From: Thermostichus sp047461615
Lineage (GTDB): Bacteria; Cyanobacteriota; Cyanobacteriia; Thermostichales; Thermostichaceae
Direction: 5' to 3'
Assembly: GCF_047461615.1 (NCBI RefSeq)
Contig: NZ_JANSHI010000014.1
Location: 11,975 to 75,974 of the forward strand
DNA length: 64,000 nucleotides
How positions within the stretch are numbered: position 1 is the stretch's first letter; every line of letters starts with the position of its first letter. A model generated the notes under the pieces. That model did not search any database and had not been told where the DNA came from. It was given only the letters and a program-made list of their open reading frames with translations. The position numbers and the translations under genes are program-made. Of the stretch, positions 1-7,429 are shown piece by piece.

Positions 1-576
1 CACCAAGCCTGGCGGGGGTGGCTCGGGGTAGAGGTCGCGGTAGTTGGGACCGCCCTCGTAGTTGAAAACCGTTGCCTGCCCCTCGAAACGGAAGATGGAG
101 CCGTAGACGTTGGGCTTGCCCGTTAAAACACAGGCATCGTTGACCAGGTAGCGGGTGGGGAAATTGTCAGTGCCATCGACAATCACGTCGTAGTTGGCAA
201 ACAGCTCTAGGGCATTGTCAGCCTTCAGGGCGGTGTTGTAGACATCCACCTGGCAGTAGGGGTTGATCTCCAGGATGCGGTTTTTGGCCGATTCCACCTT
301 GGGCTTGCCCACCCAGGAGGTGCCGTGGATGACCTGCCGCTGCAGGTTGGACACGTCAACCACATCAAAGTCAACAATGCCAATCCGCCCCACGCCGGCT
401 GCGGCCAAGTAAAGCAGCAGGGGCGAGCCAAGACCGCCTGTGCCAATGCACAACACCTTGCCCGCCTTTAGCCGCTTCTGCCCTTCCAGGCCCACCTCCG
501 GCAGGATCAAATGGCGGGAAAATCGCTCCATCTCCTCGCGGGAGAGCGTGACTTGGCTGGTGTCTAGGTTCAACAT
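1..576 (-). CDS. moeB: MoeB/ThiF-family E1-like adenylyltransferase (3' end beyond window)
   Basis: Only the first 192 residues are visible; the gene runs off the left edge. This E1-like family adenylates the C-terminal glycine of a small ubiquitin-like sulfur carrier (MoaD, ThiS or CysO type) with ATP. Visible marks are the leader MERFSRHLILPEVG, the nucleotide-binding loop GTGGLGSP at about residues 46-53, the acidic DFDVVD strand, NLQRQVIHG, and VDGTDNFPTRYLVND. The catalytic cysteine and zinc cysteines would lie in the missing part. The ATG is 2 bases after the stop of the sulfur-carrier gene, and its ribosome site GGAGGG is formed by that gene's two glycine codons, so translation is probably coupled. 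Cyanobacterial members often carry a C-terminal rhodanese domain; that cannot be checked here. Confidence 0.9.
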   Translation of the reverse strand, partial: MLNLDTSQVTLSREEMERFSRHLILPEVGLEGQKRLKAGKVLCIGTGGLGSPLLLYLAAAGVGRIGIVDFDVVDVSNLQRQVIHGTSWVGKPKVESAKNRILEINPYCQVDVYNTALKADNALELFANYDVIVDGTDNFPTRYLVNDACVLTGKPNVYGSIFRFEGQATVFNYEGGPNYRDLYPEPPPPGLV

Positions 577-578
577 GG

Positions 579-860
579 TCACCACCCTCCGGCAATGGCA
601 GGAACAATGCTAATGACAGCCTCTTCGCCTACAGGGGTGTCATCGCCCTGGGCCAAGTTGCGCACGTCCTCGTCATTGAGGTAGACGTTGACGAAGTTGC
701 GCAGCTTGCCATCCTCCGTGTAGAGGTGCCGCTTGAGCTCACTGTAGCGGGTAACTAGGTTGCGCATCACCTCGCCAACGCTGCTACCTTCGATTTCGAC
801 CGCTTCCAGATTGTCGGTGTAAGGCCGCAAGGGGGCAGGGATCAAGATCTTGGTTGCCAT
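579..860 (-). CDS. Ubiquitin-like sulfur carrier protein, MoaD/ThiS (CysO-like), ending GGW
   Basis: 93 residues starting MATKILIPAPLRPYTDN. The pattern IP-LRP-T near the start, the FVN-Y-NDEDVR core and the ending IVPAIAGG resemble mycobacterial CysO, recalled from family knowledge. Such carriers are adenylated and thiocarboxylated on the last glycine and deliver sulfur, for CysO to cysteine synthesis. The diglycine is not terminal here: one tryptophan codon follows before the TGA. A mature carrier would need that residue removed, and a JAMM peptidase that could do so is encoded just upstream. The ATG at 860 was preferred to an upstream in-frame extension of 22 residues that looks non-coding. 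The downstream E1 gene is 2 bases away. Confidence 0.9.
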   Translation of the reverse strand: MATKILIPAPLRPYTDNLEAVEIEGSSVGEVMRNLVTRYSELKRHLYTEDGKLRNFVNVYLNDEDVRNLAQGDDTPVGEEAVISIVPAIAGGW

Positions 861-971
861 AGGGGTTCGGGAAAAGAGTCTAGCGATCTTGAGGGAACAC
901 TTGAGGCTCTGGGATCCTCTGGCCAACTCTCCAGTCCAGACTACCGCTTTGCTCCCCAGCCAAAGAGAGGC

Positions 972-1445
972 TTAGAGCAAGGCAGGGGATGCCTCCGCCC
1001 AAACCTGGATGGGCTCCCGCTGCAGTTGTTCCTGCTCGTCCAAAACCCAGCTGGCCACCTCCTCTGCTTTGCCCTCGCGCACGCTGACGATCACGCAGGA
1101 AAAGCCCCAGGGGAAAGCATGCTGCCGATCGAACTCGGAGGGGAGGGCAGGGTGGTTGGGATGGGAATGGTAGGTGCCTAGGATCCCTAGGCCCTTGCCA
1201 CGAGCATAGTCGCTGGCTCGCTTGAAGTCAGCTGGCTCGATCAAGAAACGACGGCGGCTGGACTCCCCATCCGCCAAGGGGTTTTCAGCCTGATCCCAGC
1301 TGTTGGCCACCGGCCAAAGCTCGTGGACGAGCTTGTCAGATCCCTTGAGCTCGCCAATTAGAATGCCGCAGCCCTCGTAGGGGAAGGCCTGTTCGCCGTG
1401 TTGGCGGATGGCGTGGAGGTGCTCTGCCGAAAGGTAGAGGGCCAT
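972..1445 (-). CDS. JAMM/MPN-domain metallopeptidase (Mec-like, M67)
   Basis: 157 residues. The zinc-metallopeptidase signature is complete: Glu24 in FPYEGCGIL, then HSHPNHPALPSEFD with His93, His95, Ser103 and Asp106. In bacteria, stand-alone JAMM enzymes beside a ThiS/CysO-like protein and an E1 enzyme either trim the carrier's C-terminus (QbsD type) or release cysteine from the carrier-cysteine adduct (Mec type). Both roles fit here because the carrier ends in Gly-Gly-Trp. The gene is first of the three minus-strand genes, about 110 bases before the carrier. The substrate is inferred from context only. Confidence 0.9.
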   Translation of the reverse strand: MALYLSAEHLHAIRQHGEQAFPYEGCGILIGELKGSDKLVHELWPVANSWDQAENPLADGESSRRRFLIEPADFKRASDYARGKGLGILGTYHSHPNHPALPSEFDRQHAFPWGFSCVIVSVREGKAEEVASWVLDEQEQLQREPIQVWAEASPALL

Positions 1446-1583
1446 GAATCCCGCCTTTGCCGATGGAATTATCGTCCTTTATTCTGGCACAAATGGGCCC
1501 GGGCGTATCCTCCCCCCTCTGCTTGCGCCAGCGGTGTAGAGCACGGAAAACGCCGCTTGTCGCGCCCTGGGGTTATCCTGCAG

Positions 1584-1871
1584 CTACTCCGAGCCGCTGT
1601 GGCGGGAGGCCGGCGCTGGAGGGATAAGAGGCAGGTAGTGGGGGCAGCCCTGACAGGGCCCCTGGGGATTGACCGCGCAGCGCAACCATGCCGATCGAGC
1701 GCTAAAGGCACAGGAGGGATCCCCTAGCGGTTGGCCAAACTCTCCAGCACGCTGGCGGCGCAGCAATACCACTTGTCGGCGCCAGTCCCGCAAAAATCGG
1801 CTATAGGCGTGTTCTTGCCAGCGGCGCTTGGCTGCATGTTGTAAGAGTTGGGCGGTGAGGTGATCCACCAT
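1584..1871 (-). CDS. Small cysteine-motif protein (DUF6464-like)
   Basis: 95 residues, basic in the first half (many Arg), then a cysteine-rich segment: Cys54 in DPSCAF, Cys65 in WLRCAVNP, and Cys73/Cys76 in GPCQGCPHY. The spacing suggests a small metal or Fe-S site, and the WLRCAVNP-GPC-GC-HY pattern matches what I recall of a conserved cyanobacterial family (DUF6464). Function is unknown. It lies on the same strand upstream of the JAMM-CysO-MoeB genes, 138 bases away, and may or may not be co-transcribed with them. A tail of about 15 residues after PHY is rich in proline and serine. Confidence 0.6.
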   Translation of the reverse strand: MVDHLTAQLLQHAAKRRWQEHAYSRFLRDWRRQVVLLRRQRAGEFGQPLGDPSCAFSARSAWLRCAVNPQGPCQGCPHYLPLIPPAPASRHSGSE

Positions 1872-1962
1872 AAAAGGCCAAAAGGCAAGGAGTCGTGTTG
1901 GATTGGCCTAGATCCTCAGGATGGCACACCTTAGTAAGGGGAGGGAAAAATTGCAAACTCTC

Positions 1963-1990
1963 TTTGCCCTGGGGATAAGCTGCCTATGAT
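1963..1990 (+). promoter_or_regulatory. Candidate sigma70-type promoter for hslO
   Basis: TTTGCC at 1963-1968, a 16-base spacer, then TATGAT at 1985-1990 lie about 100 bases upstream of the Hsp33 start. The -10 is good and the -35 weak. Assigned by inspection only. Confidence 0.35.
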
Positions 1991-2088
1991 GGTATGGGGC
2001 AAGCTAGCTTTGATTTCTAGGAAGTTGCAGCGAGCCCCAGCCGCTAGGAGATCCCGGCAAGCTGGCTTCTGAGAGGAGTATCGAGGTT

Positions 2089-3051
2089 GTGATGAAAGGC
2101 GCCTGCGGCTCAGAGCAATGGCAAAACCCAAAAGCCATCTCTGAAAGTCTTCCCCCCTCTCCTCCGGATTACCTAATCCGAGGTACGGCGGCAGAAGACA
2201 ACATTCGCGTGGTGAGCGTTGTTTCCACTCAGGCAGTCCAGGAAGCGCGGGAGCGGCACCAGCTCTCCTATGTAGCAACAGTGGCGCTGGGGCGAGCCAT
2301 GAGTGCAGCCCTACTGCTGGCGGCTGACCTGAAGGAACCCCAAGCCCGGATTGGCCTGCAAATTAGGGGCAATGGCCCCCTTGGTGGCATTCACGTCGAT
2401 GCCGGCGTGGACGGTACAGTGCGCGGCTACGTGAGCAACCCGGCTATTGAACTTCCCCTCACCCCTGAGGGCAAGTTGGATGTGGGCCAGGCGGTTGGGC
2501 GCTACGGCTATTTGCACGTCGTGCGGGACTTAGGCTACGGCCAGCCCTACACCAGCACTGTAGAGCTGGTTTCAGGAGAAGTGGGAGATGACGTCAGCTA
2601 CTACCTCACTTCCTCTGAGCAGATCCCCTCAGCGGTTCTGCTGGGGGTGAGCCTCGATTCCCAGCGAGTCCGTGCTGCCGGTGGAGTGCTGGTGCAGCTC
2701 CTGCCAGGCGCGCCGGCCAACTTGATCTCGGAGATAGAGTCTCGGCTAAGCCAGGTGGAGGAATTCACCCCCCAACTGGCCCGCGGTAAAGCTTTGCAGG
2801 AGCTGCTAGAAATTTGGCTAGGTGACTTGGATCTCAAGCTAGCGCCAGAGGTGCTCCCTGTCCGCTTCCATTGCCCCTGCAATTCCGAGCGGGTGAAGGG
2901 GGCACTGCGCATGCTAGAGCGGGATGAGCTCCTGGAGATGATCCAAACCGATGGGGGGGCGGAGGTGGTTTGCCAATTCTGCAACAAGGTCTACCGCCTT
3001 TCCGAAGGCGAGCTGCGCTCGATTGTGGCTGAGATGTCGGCCAGCCAGTGA
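2089..3051 (+). CDS. hslO: Hsp33 redox-regulated chaperonin
   Basis: 320 residues. Hsp33 is a cytosolic holdase that zinc release and disulfide formation switch on during oxidative or heat stress. The C-terminal redox switch is intact: Cys262-Pro-Cys264 (HCPCNSERV) and Cys295-x2-Cys298 (VCQFCNKVY). The core begins at LIRGTAAEDNIR near residue 29, and the DVGQAVGRYGYLHVVRDLG and MLERDELLEMI segments are typical. The first 28 residues (GTG then ATG, with a Ser/Pro-rich stretch) exceed the usual start; no better in-frame start is obvious between them and the core. The gene is monocistronic, followed by a 213-base gap. Confidence 0.95.
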   Translation: MMKGACGSEQWQNPKAISESLPPSPPDYLIRGTAAEDNIRVVSVVSTQAVQEARERHQLSYVATVALGRAMSAALLLAADLKEPQARIGLQIRGNGPLGGIHVDAGVDGTVRGYVSNPAIELPLTPEGKLDVGQAVGRYGYLHVVRDLGYGQPYTSTVELVSGEVGDDVSYYLTSSEQIPSAVLLGVSLDSQRVRAAGGVLVQLLPGAPANLISEIESRLSQVEEFTPQLARGKALQELLEIWLGDLDLKLAPEVLPVRFHCPCNSERVKGALRMLERDELLEMIQTDGGAEVVCQFCNKVYRLSEGELRSIVAEMSASQ

Positions 3052-3065
3052 GGGTAAGGATTGAG

Positions 3066-3077
3066 TTTGTCGACAAA
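3066..3077. promoter_or_regulatory. Perfect 12-bp palindrome TTTGTCGACAAA
   Basis: This 12-base palindrome starts 15 bases after the hslO stop, in the 213-base gap before the glycosyltransferase gene. It could be an operator, but no regulator can be named. It has no T-tract, so it is unlikely to be a terminator. Confidence 0.3.
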
Positions 3078-3264
3078 TCTTGGTGGACAAGCTTTCATCC
3101 TTGTCCTAGATTACTTACCAGGCCGATGGCAAGAGCCAATCTCGTGGGCGGGTCAAAGGCTCAATTAGGTGGGAGGCCAAAAGCGGCAACAGTGGCTTAA
3201 AGTCCCCCCTGGCCCAGCGCTCAACACAAGAGTTGCTAGAGAAAGAATCCCTACTTTTTTTCCG

Positions 3265-4272
3265 ATGTCTCCCCTTACTCCTGAGCTCTCGGTTGTCATC
3301 CCCTGCAAGAATGAGGCAGACAACCTAGAGTCCCTGTTTGAGCGCTTGCAGCTCACCTTGGATCCCCTGGGGATCCCCTACGAGGTTATCTGTGTCAACG
3401 ACGGCAGCCAGGACGACACCCTAGAAAAGCTCATTGCTTTCCATCGCCGCGATCCTCGCATCAAGGTGGTCAACCTTTCCCGCTGTTTTGGCAAGGAGAT
3501 TGCCCTCACGGCGGGTCTGGATTATGCCTCCGGCAGGGCTGTTGTTCCCATCGACGCTGACCTGCAAGACCCACCCGAGCTGATCCCCCAGATGCTGCAG
3601 CTATGGCGGCAAGGGTACCAGGTGGTCTACGCTGTGCGCCGCAGTCGCCAAGGGGAAAGCTGGCTAAAACGCCTAACGGCCAACGGGTTTTACTGGGTGA
3701 TCGAGCAGCTGAGCCAGGTGCCGATCCCGCGCAATACGGGGGATTTTCGCCTCTTGGATCGGCAGGTGGTGGATGCTATCAAGCAACTGCGGGAGCGCAC
3801 CCGCTTCATGAAGGGGATCTTCGCCTGGGTGGGCTACCGCCAGGTGGCCATTTTTTACGACCGCGCCCCCCGTTTTCGCGGCAAAAGCCAGTGGAATTAC
3901 TGGCGGCTGTGGAACTTGGCTATAGAAGGCATCACCTCTTTTAGCTCTTGGCCGCTGCGGGTGTGGAGCTATCTGGGCTTGGGGATCTCGCTAGCCGCTC
4001 TGCTGTATGGCCTTTTCCTCGTCGTCCGTACCTTGCTGTTTGGATCCGACGTGCCTGGCTACGCCTCTTTGGCCGTGATGATCTTGTTTTTGGGCGGGAT
4101 CCAGTTGATTAGCCTAGGCGTGATTGGAGAGTACTTGGGCCGCGTTTTTGAAGAGGTCAAGGGCCGCCCTTTGTACCTAGTCAATGGCACCTTTGGGCTG
4201 GAGAGCTCCCCCCCTTTGCCTGCAGCAGAGTCCCAATCCATCTACAGCTCCAGTTCGCTGCCTAGCCAATAG
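3265..4272 (+). CDS. Membrane-anchored family 2 glycosyltransferase (DPM1/GtrB type)
   Basis: 335 residues from ATG 3265; an in-frame extension to 3169 lacks typical coding character. The GT-A domain shows LSVVIPCKNEADNLE, VNDGSQDDT and the metal-binding IDADLQDPPELI, then NTGDFRLLDRQVV. Two transmembrane helices follow near the C-terminus (VWSYLGLGISLAALLYGLFLVV and LAVMILFLGGIQLISLGVIG). This layout matches polyprenyl-phosphate glycosyltransferases that load glucose, mannose or a related sugar onto a lipid carrier at the inner membrane. The exact sugar cannot be read from sequence. The last 30 residues are a Ser/Pro-rich tail. Confidence 0.9.
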   Translation: MSPLTPELSVVIPCKNEADNLESLFERLQLTLDPLGIPYEVICVNDGSQDDTLEKLIAFHRRDPRIKVVNLSRCFGKEIALTAGLDYASGRAVVPIDADLQDPPELIPQMLQLWRQGYQVVYAVRRSRQGESWLKRLTANGFYWVIEQLSQVPIPRNTGDFRLLDRQVVDAIKQLRERTRFMKGIFAWVGYRQVAIFYDRAPRFRGKSQWNYWRLWNLAIEGITSFSSWPLRVWSYLGLGISLAALLYGLFLVVRTLLFGSDVPGYASLAVMILFLGGIQLISLGVIGEYLGRVFEEVKGRPLYLVNGTFGLESSPPLPAAESQSIYSSSSLPSQ

Positions 4273-4281
4273 GAGCGGCCC

Positions 4282-5508
4282 TCACTCTTTTAGAGCAGTG
4301 CGCCTAGAGGCCGCATATTGTCGGTACTCGCGCACAAAGATCTCCTGCACTTCCTTTTGGGAGAGCTGGATCCCTCGAATTTCAGCACGAGCAATGGCTT
4401 TCATCAGCTCAATGTAAGCCAAGCCCAGGGAAAGGGTGAGGGTGGCTGCTGTGGTGGATTGGATAATGCCGCCTGCAAGGGATCCCGCGCCAGGAATCAT
4501 CTTTAGCAAGTTGGAGACAATCGCCCGCCCAGTGACCACTGCGCCCCCAATGCCCGCCAGACTCGCTATCAGAGAGTAGTAAAAAGAAGGAGAAGCTTTG
4601 TAGCCAAAGATAAAGCTAATATTGGCAATCATGCCCACTTGTGACGCTACCAGTAGAGGGGCATCCGCAAAAGGAAGGGGTGCGGCCCCGATGAACGCTG
4701 CGCTAGCCACATAGGCCGACACATACTTAAAAGCAGCATCAGCTTTGAGATCTACCCGCAACAACTGCTGCCGGATGAAAGCAAGGCGAGCGGCTTCCGG
4801 CAGTAGCTCCGACGTACAGCCAATCAGGTGCTCCAGCCCATGGGCGGGTATGGTGAGGTGTCGGTTAATGACCTTGTCCCGGGCCAAAACAGGAACGATG
4901 TAGCGAACGGGCAGATTTTGGCGCTGCAAGTACTGGAAAAACTCGCTCTCTTCGGGATTTGGGTATTCCAGACATTGGGTCAAGACCAGGATGACTGGCA
5001 CATCTTTGAGTTCTAACTCTCTTAGCCACTCGCGCTCGGTTTCCTCCAGCCGCTTTAGCTCGTGGTGGATGCAATACCAAACAATGTGAATGTGATGTTT
5101 GGGATCCTTAAAGCGCAGCTCGTCGATGAGTTGGGCCACCTCGAGACGGATTTGGGTATTTTGTTCTCCCGCCAATTCCATGCCAGGTGTATCGTAGATG
5201 GTAATTGGGCAACCCTGCTTCGAGTACTTGCGAATGTGGCGGGTAACAGGGCTGCCAACTCCAGTGCGGGCCAGCTCGTCTTTAAACACCGCGTTAACTA
5301 AAGTGCTTTTGCCCACCCCGCTTTTGCCAATCACCAGGACGTTGCAATGGCCCATTTCGGCCTCCGCCTCTAGCAGGCTCTCTTGGAGCAGGTAGCCGGC
5401 CCAACCTTCTGGGTTCCCCTCTTGCCCCCGAGCACGCGCAACAGCCCGCTGGGTCACGTGAATAAGTCTTTCAATCCAGGAGGGCATTCTCGCCTCCGTC
5501 CGCGACAT
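4282..5508 (-). CDS. Membrane-associated GTPase with C-terminal DUF697-like domain
   Basis: 408 residues. The N-terminal G domain has P-loop GKSGVGKST (about 61-69) and G3 motif DTPG (about 107), with VILVLTQCLE at the G4 position instead of the usual NKxD, so nucleotide specificity is less certain. The C-terminal third is hydrophobic and alanine-rich, with several possible membrane segments (YVSAYVASAAFIGAAPLPFADAP, then GMIANISFIFGY), as in YcjF/DUF697-associated GTPases. Function in cyanobacteria is unknown. It is convergent with the glycosyltransferase gene, whose stop is 9 bases away. Start is ATG 5508; Met8 is an alternative. Confidence 0.85.
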   Translation of the reverse strand: MSRTEARMPSWIERLIHVTQRAVARARGQEGNPEGWAGYLLQESLLEAEAEMGHCNVLVIGKSGVGKSTLVNAVFKDELARTGVGSPVTRHIRKYSKQGCPITIYDTPGMELAGEQNTQIRLEVAQLIDELRFKDPKHHIHIVWYCIHHELKRLEETEREWLRELELKDVPVILVLTQCLEYPNPEESEFFQYLQRQNLPVRYIVPVLARDKVINRHLTIPAHGLEHLIGCTSELLPEAARLAFIRQQLLRVDLKADAAFKYVSAYVASAAFIGAAPLPFADAPLLVASQVGMIANISFIFGYKASPSFYYSLIASLAGIGGAVVTGRAIVSNLLKMIPGAGSLAGGIIQSTTAATLTLSLGLAYIELMKAIARAEIRGIQLSQKEVQEIFVREYRQYAASRRTALKE

Positions 5509-5744
5509 GATCTTTCCCCAGTGAGGGTCGGTACGGGATCCCTAATCCAGTGTGCCATCCTCTCCCCCACAGTTTCTGCCCCTGGCGCTTGTTCAAGAAG
5601 CTTTATTGAGAGCTATTCACAAGAGCTACTGGTTTGCCCTATGCTGGGGAAAAGTCAACACCGAAAACCCCTGCGTCGACTCAATCAACTCCATTGGGTA
5701 GTCTGGGTAGATAGCTGTATCCTCACTTTGGAGAACCCTGCCCT

Positions 5745-6296
5745 ATGTCTGAAACCTCAACCTTGCGTCAGGCCTTCAACACCGTCCGCAACAACGCTGT
5801 CCTGCTCGGCCCGGAGGTCACCCAGCCAATCTGCGAGGGGATGAACGCCCTTCTGGCCAGCTTCCAAGGGCTGTACTTGCAATACCAAAAGCACCACTTT
5901 GTGGTGGAGGGCACTGAGTTCTACCCCCTACACCAACTGTTCAAGGATCACTGCGAGCAGGTGAGGGAACACGTCCACGACCTGGGAGAGCGCCTTGCTG
6001 GTTTGGGGGGTGTGCCAGTGGCTACCTTTAGCAGCTTGGCCAAGCTCTGCTGCTTTACCCCTGAGCCCGATGGCGCTTTCGAGGCCCGGCAAATGTTGAA
6101 GAACGATCTGGCTGCGGAGCAGGCCATCATCGATCTGCTGCGGCGCCAGGCTGCTCAGGCGGAGAGCTTAGGGGATCGCGCCACCCGCTACCTCTACGAG
6201 CAGATCTTGCTGAAGACGGAGGATCGGGCCTTTCACCTCAATCACTTCCTGGCCAATGACAGCCTAGTGTTTGGCTTGATGGACGCCAGAGCCTAG
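5745..6296 (+). CDS. dpsA: DpsA-type ferritin-like DNA-protection protein
   Basis: 183 residues. Dps proteins form 12-subunit shells that bind DNA and oxidise and store iron using peroxide, limiting Fenton damage. The segments HHFVVEGTEFYPLHQLFKDHCEQVREHVHDLGERL (ferroxidase helices), GLGGVPVATFSSLAKL and the tail RQAAQAESLGDRATRYLYEQILLKTEDRAFHLNHFLA closely follow DpsA of Synechococcus as I recall it. Length fits the cyanobacterial family. The gene is monocistronic and followed by a clear intrinsic terminator. Confidence 0.95.
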   Translation: MSETSTLRQAFNTVRNNAVLLGPEVTQPICEGMNALLASFQGLYLQYQKHHFVVEGTEFYPLHQLFKDHCEQVREHVHDLGERLAGLGGVPVATFSSLAKLCCFTPEPDGAFEARQMLKNDLAAEQAIIDLLRRQAAQAESLGDRATRYLYEQILLKTEDRAFHLNHFLANDSLVFGLMDARA

Positions 6297-6328
6297 CCTA
6301 GATCCAGAGCAGGCTTGCCGGTCAAGGG

Positions 6329-6359
6329 GGCCTGCTGCTTGCAGGCAGGCCTCATTTTT
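6329..6359 (+). terminator. Intrinsic terminator after dpsA
   Basis: GGCCTGC (6329-6335) pairs with GCAGGCC (6345-6351) across a 9-base loop. CTCA and then TTTTT (6355-6359) follow. It lies 33 bases after the dpsA stop. Confidence 0.75.
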
Positions 6360-6436
6360 GCAACGTCTTGTTGAAAACTTATATCACTATTGCCTAGCTG
6401 CATTTAGACTTATTTGCCGAGGCTTTGCTTCTGGCC

Positions 6437-6709
6437 ATGAACCCCCTGCCCTATGAAAGTGGCTATTGCTTGCAGATCCCGCTAGGGGAGCGCTGGCGCA
6501 TTCGGCGGCGGCTGGTGGAGTTGGGGATCCCAGCAACCTGTACGGGAGAGGGCTATTTGCAGGTGCAGGTGGACTCGCCTTTGGCTGTGGTGCAGGTGCG
6601 CAGCGTGATCCGCCAATACACGGCGCGGCGGCAGGAGTTGTTGGACAGCCTAGAGGCTTGTTGGCGCCTCAACGCAGAGGCTGGCGGACAAGATGAGCAA
6701 GTTTGCTAA
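6437..6709 (+). CDS. Small conserved cyanobacterial protein, function unknown
   Basis: 90 residues from ATG 6437 (an in-frame TTG lies 12 bases upstream). It is soluble, with an IRRRLVELGIPATCTGEGYLQV segment and a helix VVQVRSVIRQYTARRQELLDSLEACW. I recall similar short proteins in many cyanobacteria but no named function. Its last 17 bases overlap the start of the [2Fe-2S] protein gene, so the two are almost certainly co-translated. Four cysteines are present but not in a tight metal-binding spacing. Confidence 0.7.
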   Translation: MNPLPYESGYCLQIPLGERWRIRRRLVELGIPATCTGEGYLQVQVDSPLAVVQVRSVIRQYTARRQELLDSLEACWRLNAEAGGQDEQVC

Positions 6710-7343
6710 GCAAAGGATCCCGTTTGAGGTAGAGGGCCAGTTCCTGGGATTTCTTCCCGACAAGGATGGCAAGCTCAAGTACTTGCGCTGGCAGGCCGAA
6801 GCAGAAGTGTTTGTCGGCAAGATCCCCCAGCCGCTGCGTTCCGCCCTCTACCGTACCCTCAAGCCAGGGGATAGGGTGCAGATTGCGGGGGAGCGGGAAG
6901 TCGATCTGCTCAAGGAGCGGGAGAAATGGGTGCTCTACCGCGTGGTTCCGCTCGGGGAGAGGGCAGGGTGTATAGCTTCCGGGGCCGAGGCAGATCCTGA
7001 GCCAGGTGCTCCAAAGGCTAAAGGTAAGGTGCTGGTCTGCCAAAAATCCAACTGTTATCGGCGCGGAGCCGGAGCGGTTATGCAGGCCCTGAACTTCCAC
7101 TTGGCTGCCTACTCTGGCTCAATTTGCGTGGAGGGGGTGGGCTGTCTGAAAGATTGCCAGCGGGGTCCAAACCTGGTGTTCCTGCCCGACAAAGTTTGCT
7201 ACAGCGGTGTTTCTCCGCAAGCTGTCCCTGCCTTGCTAGAGCGGCACTTTCCGCTAGTTCAGCAGGCTGACCAAAGCCAGGCTGCTGCAAGCCAAGGTGT
7301 ACAGCCCGAAGAGCGCAAGCGGGCCTTGGCGCTGTACTGGTAG
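6693..7343 (+). CDS. Thioredoxin-like [2Fe-2S] ferredoxin-domain protein
   Basis: 216 residues in two parts. Residues 1-90 form a beta-rich domain (FEVEGQFLGFLPDKDGKLKYLRW, LKPGDRVQIAGEREVDL) resembling an OB-like fold. After an Ala/Pro linker comes a thioredoxin-like ferredoxin domain: VLVCQKSNCYRRGA gives the first cysteine pair and VGCLKDCQRGPNLVFLPD the second, the pattern of NuoE/shethna-type [2Fe-2S] proteins. Role is probably electron transfer; the partner is unknown. It overlaps the preceding small gene by 17 bases. Confidence 0.85.
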   Translation: MSKFAKQRIPFEVEGQFLGFLPDKDGKLKYLRWQAEAEVFVGKIPQPLRSALYRTLKPGDRVQIAGEREVDLLKEREKWVLYRVVPLGERAGCIASGAEADPEPGAPKAKGKVLVCQKSNCYRRGAGAVMQALNFHLAAYSGSICVEGVGCLKDCQRGPNLVFLPDKVCYSGVSPQAVPALLERHFPLVQQADQSQAAASQGVQPEERKRALALYW

Positions 7344-7429
7344 TCCCCGTTCGCAACAGCGGCAAGTTCATTTGCCTAGGAGTGTGTTGGGCAAGGGGGT
7401 CATGCTCCCGCTACCCGAATCCGGCAGCC

